Shown: positions 45,787 through 54,730 of the stretch, piece by piece
Layout of the letters: the number at the start of each line of letters is the position of its first letter
How positions within the stretch are numbered: the first letter of the stretch is position 1
Source of the DNA: Actinomycetota bacterium
Lineage (GTDB): Bacteria > Actinomycetota > Acidimicrobiia > Acidimicrobiales > Aldehydirespiratoraceae
NCBI GenBank assembly: GCA_029979265.1
Contig: JAPOHW010000008.1
Span: 82,324 to 146,323 of the forward strand
Direction: 5' to 3'
Length of the DNA stretch: 64,000 bases
The notes under the pieces: model-generated
The model's database searches: none
Told to the model about the DNA's origin: nothing
Seen by the model: only the letters and a program-made list of their open reading frames with translations
Position numbers and translations under genes: made by a program

Positions 45787-46758
45787 ATGCGCACACTGAT
45801 CGTCGGTGCCGGGATCGCCGGCTTGGCCGCTGCTCGTCGTCTCCTCGAGCTCGGCCTCGAGCCGGACGACCTGCGGATCGTCGACAAGGCTCGTGGGGTC
45901 GGTGGACGGATGGCGTCTCGTCGAATCGGGACCCCGGCTGGGGTGGCGCGATTCGATCACGGGGCACAGTTCTTCACGAGCCGAAGTGAGACGTTCAGCA
46001 GCGTCGTCGCCGCAGCTGTCGATGCTGGAGCCGTCGTGGAATGGACCCGCGGCTTCGGTCCCGATCCTGATGGACACCCACGGTGGCGTGGCAGTGCCGG
46101 CATGACCTCGCTGTGCAAGTGGCTTGCGGCCGACGCGGGACTCGAACCGCTGCTCGGTCACCGAATCATGGACCTGCGTGCCGAGTTGGCCGATCATCCT
46201 GCCGACGCAGTCATTCACACCGCACCTGTGCCGCAGGCCCTCGCCACGCTGGCCTTGGGTGCGATGCTCCCCGAGCCGACGGTCGCGCAACAGCTGGCAG
46301 AGATCCACTACAAACCGACGATCGCCGTCCTGCTCGCTCCGCAGATCGACCCGACCGGGCTGGCTGCGCACGGAGGGGCGCAGTACGTCGACCACCCCGA
46401 TCTCGCCTTCGTTGCCGACAACCGAGCGAAGGGAATCTCACCGGTTCCGGCGGTCACGATCCATCTGTCGAACGAACGCAGCAACGAGCTGTGGAATGCC
46501 ACCGACGACGACGTCTTGACCCGCGCCCTTGCGTGGGCCGCCGATGCGCTCGGTGAAGCTGGTGACCGCAAGGCGCTGGTCGGTCACCAGATTCAGCGTT
46601 GGCGCTACGCAGGCCCCGTCGACATTCATCCCGATGCAACGGTCGTGTGGGGGAACGATCCGGTGGTCGCTCTGGCCGGTGAAGCGTTCGCCGGTCCGAA
46701 GGTGGAAGGCGCGTTCCTGTCGGGGCGAGCCGCCGCCGACGCAGTGTTCGTTCGATGA
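45787..46758 (+). CDS. Renalase-like FAD-dependent oxidoreductase
   Basis: A 323-residue flavoprotein. RTLIVGAGIAGLAAARRLLE is the FAD-binding Rossmann motif, followed by DKARGVGGRMASRR and FDHGAQFFT, which together are typical of the renalase / NAD(P)-binding amine-oxidase-like family. The C-terminal GEAFAGPKVEGAFLSGRAAA is the flavin-contacting motif. Renalase oxidises aberrant forms of reduced nicotinamide. It lies between two genes with short gaps, in an operon started at the katG-divergent promoter. Confidence 0.8.
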   Translation: MRTLIVGAGIAGLAAARRLLELGLEPDDLRIVDKARGVGGRMASRRIGTPAGVARFDHGAQFFTSRSETFSSVVAAAVDAGAVVEWTRGFGPDPDGHPRWRGSAGMTSLCKWLAADAGLEPLLGHRIMDLRAELADHPADAVIHTAPVPQALATLALGAMLPEPTVAQQLAEIHYKPTIAVLLAPQIDPTGLAAHGGAQYVDHPDLAFVADNRAKGISPVPAVTIHLSNERSNELWNATDDDVLTRALAWAADALGEAGDRKALVGHQIQRWRYAGPVDIHPDATVVWGNDPVVALAGEAFAGPKVEGAFLSGRAAADAVFVR

Positions 46759-47753
46759 AGCAGCCCCTTATCGGCGTGATCGCAGCGCTGATGCTGCTCG
46801 CTGTGGGCTGCGGACCCGACGATTCAGCCGGTGCCTATGCGATCACCGTGGTGGTCGGTGGACTCGACGGGCCGACACAACTCGCGGTCACCGACGATGC
46901 GTGGTTCGTCGCCCAACTGAACGGTGCTGAGAACGACGACTCCGGCCAGGTCCTCCGCTTCGATCCGGACAATCTCGATGCTGCCCCCGTGGTGGTTCTC
47001 GACGGGCTCGAGAAGCCCACCGGCGTCGCCGTGTTTGCTGGTGCGCTCTGGGTGATGGAAGAACGACGCCTCACTCGAAGTTTCCTCGACGGTTCCAATC
47101 GCACGGTGGTCGTTGCGGACATGGCATTCAACGGACGTTCCCAGGGAACGCTCACGGTGGACGGCGATCGGCTCCTGTTCGACACGTCGGGCACGAAGCG
47201 GCTGCCCCCTGGTCCCGGCGGTTCACCCGTTGAGATCTCGGGTGCCCTGTGGGCCGTCGACGCCGAGGGCGTCGTCACCAACGTGGCGTGGGGTTTCAAG
47301 CATGCATACGCCCACGTGATCGGGGCCGACGGCCGACTGTGGACGACCGAGATCTCCGACGGCACCTTCGACGGTGCGCCGGCGAGCGACGAGTTGGTCG
47401 CGGTGCGGGAGGGTACCGATCATGGGTGGCCCGTCTGTGTGGGTGACAATCGAGCGGTCGAGGCCGCCGGTGTCACCGATCCGTGTGCCGGTGTGCCCCG
47501 GTCGCAAGCGCTGTTCGGGCCGGGCGCCACACCGACGGGCCTGGCGGTCTCGCCGTGGGATCCATCTCGATTGTTCGTCGCGCTCTGGGTCGACGCAACA
47601 ATCGTCGAGGTCGACATCGATGCGGTCGCGCCGGTCACGCCGGTCGTGGTCACCACCAAGCTCGATCGGCCCCAGCATCTTGTGGTCGACGGTGTGCGAC
47701 TGTTGGCGACCGACCATGGAGCCGGCACCATCGTTGCGATCGAGCGGCGCTAG
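46755..47753 (+). CDS. Lipoprotein with beta-propeller (sugar dehydrogenase-like)
   Basis: A 332-residue lipoprotein (lipobox LAVGC, Cys19). The mature part has repeated four-stranded blades with the features of the PQQ-dependent glucose/sorbosone dehydrogenase fold: GLDGPTQLAVTDDAWFVAQL, GLEKPTGVAVFAG, GVVTNVAWGFKHAYAHV and SPWDPSRLFVALW. Catalytic activity is not certain. It overlaps the renalase-like gene by four bases. Its end overlaps the convergent VOC gene by four bases. Confidence 0.7.
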   Translation: MKQPLIGVIAALMLLAVGCGPDDSAGAYAITVVVGGLDGPTQLAVTDDAWFVAQLNGAENDDSGQVLRFDPDNLDAAPVVVLDGLEKPTGVAVFAGALWVMEERRLTRSFLDGSNRTVVVADMAFNGRSQGTLTVDGDRLLFDTSGTKRLPPGPGGSPVEISGALWAVDAEGVVTNVAWGFKHAYAHVIGADGRLWTTEISDGTFDGAPASDELVAVREGTDHGWPVCVGDNRAVEAAGVTDPCAGVPRSQALFGPGATPTGLAVSPWDPSRLFVALWVDATIVEVDIDAVAPVTPVVVTTKLDRPQHLVVDGVRLLATDHGAGTIVAIERR

Positions 47754-48142
47754 TCGCCAGGCTGCAGCAGATCCCAGACGTTGCCGTACCGGTCCTCGAA
47801 CACGGCGACGATGCCGTACGGCTCGTGACGTGGCTCCTCGTGAAAGTGCACGCCGGCTGCCCGCATTCGGGCGTGATCGCGCGCAAAGTCGTCGGTGTGG
47901 AGAACGAACCCGACGCGACCACCGAGTTGATTGCCGAGTGCGGCGTGCTGTGCGGGTGTGGCCGGCTCGGCCAGCACAATGCCGGTCTCCGATGCCGGTG
48001 AGGGTCGGACTACGACCCAGCGCTTGTCGTCCTGCAGGGTGTCGTCGACGAGTTCGAATCCGAGGTCGTCCACGAAGTGCTCGATGCCGTCGTTGTAGGA
48101 CGGCACGATGATTGTGACGAGGCCGAGCCGCCGATGGTTCAT
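47750..48142 (-). CDS. VOC/glyoxalase family protein
   Basis: A 130-residue protein with the VOC fold: LGLVTIIVPSYNDGIEHFVDDLGF at the start and the EDRYGNVWDLLQP metal-ligand motif at the end. It may be a glyoxalase-like or resistance-like protein. Its start overlaps the stop of the CoA-transferase gene by four bases, so it is translated from the same messenger. It ends four bases inside the convergent lipoprotein gene. Confidence 0.75.
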   Translation of the reverse strand: MNHRRLGLVTIIVPSYNDGIEHFVDDLGFELVDDTLQDDKRWVVVRPSPASETGIVLAEPATPAQHAALGNQLGGRVGFVLHTDDFARDHARMRAAGVHFHEEPRHEPYGIVAVFEDRYGNVWDLLQPGD

Positions 48143-49308
48143 GGGTCAACGTCGGTTCGGACCTCGGTGGAATGTTCGCCGGGACGGGGAGGTCGGAGCC
48201 GGGCCGTGTTGATCACCTCGCCGTCGAGGCGGATCGGATTGCGAACCGCCCGGTAATCGTCGGGGCCATCGATACGAGGATCCATCCCCATCTCCTCGGC
48301 CCAGGCGAGCGCTTCGGGAAGCGAGTTGACCGGTCCGCAGGCGACCTGCGCGGCCTGGAGGCGGTCGACCCAGCTCGATCGAGTGTCGGTGAGGAAGATC
48401 GGTTCGAGGATCGCGTTGAGTTCCTCCACGTTGCGTCGCCGGAGGGTGTTGGTGACGAACCGCGGATCGTCGATCAGGTCGGGTCGACCGATTTCTCGAC
48501 AGAGGTTGGCGTAGAGCTTGTCGTTGGCGGCCGCCACGATCATGTCTCCGTCGGCACAGCGGTAGCTCTCGTACGGCGCGATGGAGTGGTGCTGGTTGCC
48601 ACCCCGTCCAGGATCCTGACCTCCCATCAGAACCCCGGTCTGATGGTTGAGCAGGCCGGCCAGACCTGCGTCCATCAGTGACACTTCGACGTGTCGGCCC
48701 GTGCCGGTTTGGTTGACGCCGTGGAGCGCGGCCAGCACGCCGACGGTCGCGTTGTAACCGGTCAGCATGTCGACGACGGGCACACCGGCCCGCAGGGGCC
48801 GTTCACCGACCTCGCCGGTCAGATGCATGATGCCGGACATGGCTTGCACGGCGAGATCGAGACCGGGGAGGTGGGCTGCCTTGCTCGTCGACCCGAACGC
48901 CGTCACCGACGCCGTGATGATCGAGGGCTTGTCGGCAGCAAGGGATGGCCGGTCGAGCCCGATCTTTGCCATGAAACCTGGCCGGAAGTTGTCGAGCACG
49001 ACATCACCGGTGAGGGCGAGTCGGCGAGCGAAGGCGATGTCGTCGTCGTTCTTGAGATCGAGCGTGATCGATCGCTTGTTGCGGTTGAGCGACATGAAGT
49101 AGGTCGCCTCGAGATCCTCGGGTTCCCCGTCGGTGGCGTAGTTCTTCCAGGGCGGACCCCACGCCCGGGTGTCGTCCCCGCCGTCGGGCCGCTCCACCTT
49201 GATCACGTCGGCGCCGAGATCGGCCAGGAGTTGCCCGATGAGCGGCCCGGCGAGCACGCGCGAGAAGTCGATGACGCGAATGCCGTCGAGCGGAAGCTGC
49301 GATGTCAT
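48139..49308 (-). CDS. CaiB/BaiF family CoA transferase (class III)
   Basis: A 389-residue class III CoA transferase. RVIDFSRVLAGPLIGQLLADLGADVIKVERP is the N-terminal signature, and VSLMDAGLAGLL carries the catalytic Asp. It transfers CoA between carboxylic acids or performs racemase-like exchange; the substrate cannot be read from sequence. It is coupled to the VOC gene. The opposite start lies 62 bases from glnS. Confidence 0.85.
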   Translation of the reverse strand: MTSQLPLDGIRVIDFSRVLAGPLIGQLLADLGADVIKVERPDGGDDTRAWGPPWKNYATDGEPEDLEATYFMSLNRNKRSITLDLKNDDDIAFARRLALTGDVVLDNFRPGFMAKIGLDRPSLAADKPSIITASVTAFGSTSKAAHLPGLDLAVQAMSGIMHLTGEVGERPLRAGVPVVDMLTGYNATVGVLAALHGVNQTGTGRHVEVSLMDAGLAGLLNHQTGVLMGGQDPGRGGNQHHSIAPYESYRCADGDMIVAAANDKLYANLCREIGRPDLIDDPRFVTNTLRRRNVEELNAILEPIFLTDTRSSWVDRLQAAQVACGPVNSLPEALAWAEEMGMDPRIDGPDDYRAVRNPIRLDGEVINTARLRPPRPGEHSTEVRTDVDP

Positions 49309-49358
49309 GGCTCGCAGTCTGGCAGCCAACCTCCCGCTGCACCCAGCGGCGTCGACCG

Positions 49359-49364
49359 TAGCAT
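49359..49364 (+). promoter_or_regulatory. Leaderless -10 of glnS
   Basis: TAGCAT ends exactly six bases before the GTG start (49371), the spacing expected if transcription begins at the start codon. No ribosome binding site is seen. Confidence 0.5.
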
Positions 49365-49370
49365 GGCGGG

Positions 49371-51047
49371 GTGAACGCGCCGACCAGCAACTCCGGGACC
49401 GACTTCGTCCGAGAGCTGCTCAAGCAGGACAGCATCGACGGTCCGTACGGCGGTCGGGTGCAGACGCGCTTCCCGCCGGAGCCCAATGGTTACCTCCACA
49501 TCGGTCACGCGAAGTCGATCTGTCTCAACTTCGGTGCGGCCGACGAGTTCGGGGGCACCACGATGCTCCGCTTCGACGACACCAACCCCGAAACCGAGGA
49601 CGAGCATTTCGTCGAAGCCATCCAGGCCGACGTCCGCTGGCTCGGCTTCGAGCCCGAAGAGGTGCGCTACGCCTCCGACTACTTCGAGCAGCTCCATGCC
49701 TGGGCGGTGCAGTTGATCGAGGCCGGGCTCGCCTATGTGGATGATCAGGACGCCGAAACGATCTCCCAGAACCGAGGTGGCTTCACCACCCCGGGCGTCG
49801 AGTCGCCGTGGCGTCAGCGCAGTGTCGAGGAGAATCTCGATCTGTTCGCCCGCATGACCGCAGGCGAGTTCGCCGAGGGATCGAGGGTGCTGCGAGCCAA
49901 GATCGACATGCGTCACGAGAACATGCAGATGCGTGACCCCGTGATGTACCGCATTCGTGATCAGCACCACTTCCGCACCGGTGGTCGCTGGAAGGTGTAT
50001 CCCACCTACGATTGGGCCCACGGCCAGTCCGATGCAATCGAGGGTGTCACCCACTCGATCTGCACCCTCGAGTTCGACAGCCATCGCCCGCTGTACGACT
50101 GGTACCTCGAGCAACTCGGTCAGGGCGCCGACCGGCCTCGCCAGACCGAGTTCGCCCGGCTCAACCTCACCCACACCGTGCTGAGCAAGCGCAAACTGCT
50201 GCAACTCGTGCACGAGGGCCATGTCGACGGGTGGGACGACCCTCGGATGCCCACGCTGCAGGGGTTGCGTCGTCGCGGCTACCCGGCCGAGGCGATCCGA
50301 GCGTTCGCAGGCCACATCGGTGTGGCCAAGGTCAACGGCGTACACGAGATCGAATTGCTTGAGTCGTTCGTTCGCACGCATCACAACACCCATGCGCTTC
50401 GCCGGATGGTGGTACTCGATCCGATCGAGGTCGTCATCACCAATTGGCCCGAGGGTCTCGACGACACCCGAGAGGCGATCAACAATCCCGAAGATGAAGC
50501 CGCCGGGACCCGAGCGGTGCCGTTCTCGGGACGACTCTTCATCGAGCGCGACGATTTCATGCTCGATCCGCCGAACAAGTTCTTCCGTCTTGCGCCAGGT
50601 CGAGAAGTGCGACTTCGGGCCGGCTATTTCATCACCTGCAACGACGTCGAAACCGGTCCCGACGGCGAGGTGATCCGAGTGCTGTGCACCTACGACCCCG
50701 AGACAGCAGGGGGTCAAGCCCCTGACGGCCGAAAGGTGAAAGCCACCATCCACTGGGTCTCGGCCGATCACGCCGTTGATCTCGACGTTGCGCTGTACGG
50801 ACGACTGTTCACCGACCCGCATCCCGGCTCCGACGGCACCGACCCGCTCGAATCGCTCAATCCCGACTCGCGCGAGATGAGAGGAGCGAAGGCCGAACCG
50901 GCCATCGTCGACATCGCGCCGGGAGAAGTCGTCCAGTTCGAACGGCTCGGCTACTTCGCCCGAGACCTCGACGGTGGCGATCTGTTCCACCGAACGGTTG
51001 GCCTGCGTGACGAGTGGGCCAACATCCAGAAGCGACAGCAGAGCTGA
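49371..51047 (+). CDS. glnS: Glutaminyl-tRNA synthetase
   Basis: A 558-residue class I aminoacyl-tRNA synthetase. HIGH is in YLHIGHAKSI and KMSKS corresponds to VLSKRKL. The GlnRS-type pattern RFPPEPNGYLHIGHAK, VTHSICTLEFDSHRPLYDW and the C-terminal beta-barrel anticodon-binding region (about residues 340-550) mark it as GlnRS rather than GluRS. Most actinobacteria form Gln-tRNA through GatCAB, so a dedicated GlnRS is unusual and suggests transfer at some stage. Start GTG follows a -10 element by six bases. Confidence 0.9.
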   Translation: MNAPTSNSGTDFVRELLKQDSIDGPYGGRVQTRFPPEPNGYLHIGHAKSICLNFGAADEFGGTTMLRFDDTNPETEDEHFVEAIQADVRWLGFEPEEVRYASDYFEQLHAWAVQLIEAGLAYVDDQDAETISQNRGGFTTPGVESPWRQRSVEENLDLFARMTAGEFAEGSRVLRAKIDMRHENMQMRDPVMYRIRDQHHFRTGGRWKVYPTYDWAHGQSDAIEGVTHSICTLEFDSHRPLYDWYLEQLGQGADRPRQTEFARLNLTHTVLSKRKLLQLVHEGHVDGWDDPRMPTLQGLRRRGYPAEAIRAFAGHIGVAKVNGVHEIELLESFVRTHHNTHALRRMVVLDPIEVVITNWPEGLDDTREAINNPEDEAAGTRAVPFSGRLFIERDDFMLDPPNKFFRLAPGREVRLRAGYFITCNDVETGPDGEVIRVLCTYDPETAGGQAPDGRKVKATIHWVSADHAVDLDVALYGRLFTDPHPGSDGTDPLESLNPDSREMRGAKAEPAIVDIAPGEVVQFERLGYFARDLDGGDLFHRTVGLRDEWANIQKRQQS

Positions 51048-51050
51048 GCG

Positions 51051-51923
51051 ATGACCGGTCGACGGGTGATTTCGGTGCCAGACCTGGGTGCGGCGATCGA
51101 CGAGCACGAAGCGGTCGGCTTTCGTCTCACCACGATCTCACCGGCCGATGATCCCCGCCGGGCCGACATGGACGGTCCCGAGGCGATCCGGCTGGAGCGG
51201 GCTGCCGATGCGCCGCCCACCACTGGTCGAGCCGGGATGGTGTACCGCGATCTGATCCCGAGCCGTCTCGGTGGGGCGGTCATCGCGTCGCACATCTCGA
51301 TTCCCGAGGGTGGGCCCGTTCCCGACTATGTCCATCACCACGACATCCGGTTCCAGATGATCTTCTGCCACGCCGGTTGGGTGAAGGTCGTCTATGAAGA
51401 TCAGGGCGACCCGTTCGTGATGGGGCCGGGGGATTGTGTGATCCAGCCACCCGGCATCCGGCACCGAGTGCTCGAGTCCGGTGATGGGCTGGAGGTGGTC
51501 GAGATCGGGGCGCCTGCCGAACACGACACGCATCGCGACCACGAGCTCGAACTTCCCAATGGGGTCGGCGACCCTGATCGTGCATGGGAGGGCCAACGCT
51601 TCGTTCGACACGAATATGCCGACGACCGATGGACCGACTCGCCCGACCCTGGCTGGGAGCTGCAGGATTTCGGTGTGGGGGATGCCACCGGCGGCGTGGC
51701 CGCCGTTCGACTCGCTCGAACGGACGGGGCAGTGCCGCCAGTGCGAATCCACGACTTCGAGTTGTTCTTCGGCTTCGTGCGCTCCGGCGAACTCGACTAC
51801 ATCCAACCGTCGGGCGTCACCACCGTGGGGCCGGGTGAAGCAGTGGTGGTGCCGGCTGGCGAGGAGTTCGCTCTCGGTGCCAAGACCCCGACCGAGGTGC
51901 TGCTCGCGACCCTTCCAGCCTAG
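51051..51923 (+). CDS. Bicupin protein
   Basis: A 290-residue protein with two cupin domains. The first holds DYVHHHDIRFQMIFCHAGWV and GPGDCVIQPPGIRHRV; the second has EFFFGFVRSGELDYIQPSG-like residues (FELFFGFVRSGELDYIQ) and GEAVVVPAGEEFAL. Such proteins are often metal-dependent dioxygenases or epimerase-like enzymes; the reaction is not known. It lies three bases after glnS, and may be cotranscribed. Confidence 0.7.
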   Translation: MTGRRVISVPDLGAAIDEHEAVGFRLTTISPADDPRRADMDGPEAIRLERAADAPPTTGRAGMVYRDLIPSRLGGAVIASHISIPEGGPVPDYVHHHDIRFQMIFCHAGWVKVVYEDQGDPFVMGPGDCVIQPPGIRHRVLESGDGLEVVEIGAPAEHDTHRDHELELPNGVGDPDRAWEGQRFVRHEYADDRWTDSPDPGWELQDFGVGDATGGVAAVRLARTDGAVPPVRIHDFELFFGFVRSGELDYIQPSGVTTVGPGEAVVVPAGEEFALGAKTPTEVLLATLPA

Positions 51924-51986
51924 TTCGATCCCCGTCGATCGGGCAGGGCAGCTCGGGCCTGCCAGCGAGGGATGCCGAGCAAGGTG

Positions 51987-53507
51987 TCAGCTGCGCCAGA
52001 CCCGGTGTGTGCCTGCGCCGGGATCGTCGACGATCCGGGTGTGCTCGTCGAACCGCATCGTCGGACGCGTCGCTGTGTCGTAGCGCGGCCATGCACCGAT
52101 GCCCTCGTGGCTGGGATCGCCGGTACGGACGTAGTTGATCCATGCTCGGTGGAGGTGGTCGCTCAATGCTTCAGGGGGCTCGGTGCCGAAGGCGACGTCC
52201 CAGCCGAGCATCGTCTGCCACACGAACGGGATTTCGAGGGCGTGCATTGCGCCGAACATGCCTCCGAGACCCTGCGCCTTCCAGCCGAATCGGTAGACGT
52301 GAACCGGTGTACCTGCAGCGGAGGCAGCGTCGGCGACGTCGAGAGAGCACGTCCAGAAACGCAGGTCACCCATCCACTGCACGGCGATCTGGTGCGGGGT
52401 GAAATCGGGGTACTCGACCTGGTACGCAGCAATCACCTCGTCGGCTCGGTCACCGACTCGCTGCGCCGCCATCGCCCGCAGCCCGTCGAGGGTCATGGCC
52501 CGGTCGAGATGAAGGGCGAACATGGTGCCCTCGTCATCGTTGGTGCCGATCATGATCGGCACATCGCGCTCGCCTGCTGCCTGGGCGGCATCCCGGGTGA
52601 CGGTGATGCCGTCGATCGCCGGCCGAAATCCTCGACCGGCGTTGTCGGGGAGCGCCGGTGGATCGGCTTGCTCCAGTGCGCGCGTTCCGGCTGCGAGGAG
52701 CGCCTCTTGGGCGGAGAGGATCTCGTCGGCTGTCAGCGCCAGCAGATCGTCGATAGAGGTGGCACCGACGTGCTCGGCGAGGTTGCGTGCGACGGTTTCG
52801 TGAGGCGGTCCGAACGCTGCCGGTGCACTTTGACTGATGACCCGGTGGAACAATCCGTCGGCCGACGGGGATGCAAGGATCGCGAGCACCGAACCGGCTC
52901 CCGCCGACTCGCCGCAGATCGTGACCTGATCGGGATCGCCACCGAAGGACTCGATGTTGTCGCGGACCCACCGCAGGGCCGCGATCTGGTCCTGGATGCC
53001 GAGGTTGTGCGATCCGGCTCGATCCCGGTCCAGCCAGGCGAGGTCGATGAACCCGAGCAGACCCATTCGGTAGTTGACGGTGACAACGACAATGTCGCCG
53101 TTGCGGCACAGCTGGGTGCCGTCGTTCGAGGCACCTCGCCCGTTCTGGTAGCTCCCACCATGGACCCAGAAGAACACCGGTCGCTTGGCGTCGTCACAGG
53201 CCGGTGTGTAGACGTTGAGATTCAGACAGTCCTCACCGATCGCGTAGGTCTGCGCCGGGAGGGGACCGCCCGGTTTGCGACGGACCTGCACCGCCGCCGT
53301 ACCGGGCCGAACACATTCGACAACGCCGTCCCACGGTTCGCGTGGTTGCGGTGGCCGCCAGCGACGGTCACCGATCGGTGCAGCTGCGAAGGGGACGCCC
53401 AGAAATGCCTCGATGGGGGCTCGGTCCTCGACGCCGTCGGGACCCCGGGTGATGTATCTCCCACCGATCCGGCCGGCGGTCGTGGATGCGACGGGGCCCT
53501 CAGGCAC
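51987..53507 (-). CDS. Type B carboxylesterase
   Basis: A 506-residue carboxylesterase. The nucleophile is Ser201 in GESAGAGS, the conserved EDCLNLNVYTP and the oxyanion-hole HGGSYQNGRG are present, and the C-terminal half includes the acidic and His residues of the triad. The start is the GTG at 53507, which overlaps the stop of the upstream oxygenase gene by eight bases; an earlier frame without similarity is open. No clear signal peptide is seen. It likely hydrolyses esters made or modified by neighbouring enzymes (inference). Confidence 0.85.
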   Translation of the reverse strand: MPEGPVASTTAGRIGGRYITRGPDGVEDRAPIEAFLGVPFAAAPIGDRRWRPPQPREPWDGVVECVRPGTAAVQVRRKPGGPLPAQTYAIGEDCLNLNVYTPACDDAKRPVFFWVHGGSYQNGRGASNDGTQLCRNGDIVVVTVNYRMGLLGFIDLAWLDRDRAGSHNLGIQDQIAALRWVRDNIESFGGDPDQVTICGESAGAGSVLAILASPSADGLFHRVISQSAPAAFGPPHETVARNLAEHVGATSIDDLLALTADEILSAQEALLAAGTRALEQADPPALPDNAGRGFRPAIDGITVTRDAAQAAGERDVPIMIGTNDDEGTMFALHLDRAMTLDGLRAMAAQRVGDRADEVIAAYQVEYPDFTPHQIAVQWMGDLRFWTCSLDVADAASAAGTPVHVYRFGWKAQGLGGMFGAMHALEIPFVWQTMLGWDVAFGTEPPEALSDHLHRAWINYVRTGDPSHEGIGAWPRYDTATRPTMRFDEHTRIVDDPGAGTHRVWRS

Positions 53508-54504
53508 CGGCGGCGACCTTGAAGTGCGAGATCTGAATGTCTTCCACACCATGATCGGCGAAGTTGTCCTGGGCCCGGCCGGCGATGTACTCGGTCCACC
53601 CGAAGTCGCGGTAGACGGGAGTGGTGCCGGCGGCTTCGAGCACCGATGCGAGCGGGGCGAGTCGGGCGTCACGAGGTGGGTTGGAGAAGTAGGGAATCGA
53701 ATAGCGGCTCTGCTGGGTCATGGGGATAACTCGGTGAACCGCCGCCTTGTACTGGTCGTTGGTCCAGACCTGCATCGCGTCACCGAGGTTGACGACGATG
53801 GCACCGTCGAGGGGCGGTACGTCGATCCAACCATGAGTTGTCGATTCGGCTTGCAGGCCGCCGACCCCGTCTTGCAGCAGGAGGGTGAGGACCCCGGGGT
53901 CGGTGTGGTAGCCGAGCGCTGTCGGCCCGAGTTCGGCCAGCCCGCTGCGCTCTGGCGCAGGCACGACATCATCCACCGGGTAGTGGTTGAGCCGAACGGT
54001 CGACGACGTGCGGGCGTTGACGAAACCGAGTTGTTCGGCGCTCTCGCCGTCGTCGAGTCCGAGCGCGCTGCGCACGATGCCGAGCGTGGCGGTGGCAAGT
54101 TCGGAGAAGGTGTCGAAGAACGTGGCGAGTGTGGATGCGAACTCGTCGCTGCGCCCCCATGCGGTGCCGGGCCACCGGTTCTTGGCGATGCGGGCGTCGA
54201 GGTCGGGGTCGATGTAGTCGAAGACCTCTTTGTTGTCGCGCTTGCGCTTGGTCAACTCTCGATCCCAGTACCCGAGCGCATTGTCGGCATTGCGTCGAAT
54301 CGGACCCTTGACGTCCTCACCTTCGGCGAAGAATGCGGCGGTGATGTCCCACATGTCGGCGATCAAGGCGTCTGCCCCATGTCCCACGAGCAGGAAGAAT
54401 CCGTGGTCACGACAGGCTGCGTCGACCGCCGCGAGTTCGGTGGTCGACGGGTTCGACAGGTCGACGGTGGGGACGAGTGAGCGGGCGTCGAGGATCTGGC
54501 TCAT
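53500..54504 (-). CDS. Isopenicillin-N-synthase-like 2OG oxygenase
   Basis: A 334-residue oxygenase of the IPNS/2OG-Fe(II) family. The iron ligands are His200 and Asp202 in GYHTDPG and His257 in AVHRVI; the RYSIPYF motif (267-273) binds 2-oxoglutarate. N-terminal VDLSNPST and FFLLVGHG are the usual family signatures. TACGCT lies exactly six bases before the ATG, so transcription is probably leaderless. It is followed by a coupled carboxylesterase gene, suggesting a two-step modification of one substrate. Confidence 0.85.
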   Translation of the reverse strand: MSQILDARSLVPTVDLSNPSTTELAAVDAACRDHGFFLLVGHGADALIADMWDITAAFFAEGEDVKGPIRRNADNALGYWDRELTKRKRDNKEVFDYIDPDLDARIAKNRWPGTAWGRSDEFASTLATFFDTFSELATATLGIVRSALGLDDGESAEQLGFVNARTSSTVRLNHYPVDDVVPAPERSGLAELGPTALGYHTDPGVLTLLLQDGVGGLQAESTTHGWIDVPPLDGAIVVNLGDAMQVWTNDQYKAAVHRVIPMTQQSRYSIPYFSNPPRDARLAPLASVLEAAGTTPVYRDFGWTEYIAGRAQDNFADHGVEDIQISHFKVAAGA

Positions 54505-54510
54505 CGTGTG

Positions 54511-54516
54511 AGCGTA
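54511..54516 (-). promoter_or_regulatory. Leaderless -10 of the IPNS-like gene
   Basis: On the minus strand TACGCT (complement of 54511-54516) ends six bases before the ATG at 54504. The rest of the 226-base gap to the GMC gene has no frame I can support; a TATAAC hexamer near 54610 may be the plus-strand -10. Confidence 0.5.
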
Positions 54517-54730
54517 GGGCAGGGTCGGGGTCTGCTTCGAATGTCTGATCGCTTCGTTCCGTCGCAGACGGGTGCCGCTCGGGCCCGCACCGTGGTGCCC
54601 GACACTGCCTATAACGCTCCGGCCGGGGATGGTCGCAGCCCGGGCGTTCGGGCATCGGTTCGGAAAGGGATACGGTGAGGGACCTGAAGGACGGTGTCGA
54701 GCCTGGCGGCGATCGCTGGAGGGACGGGCG

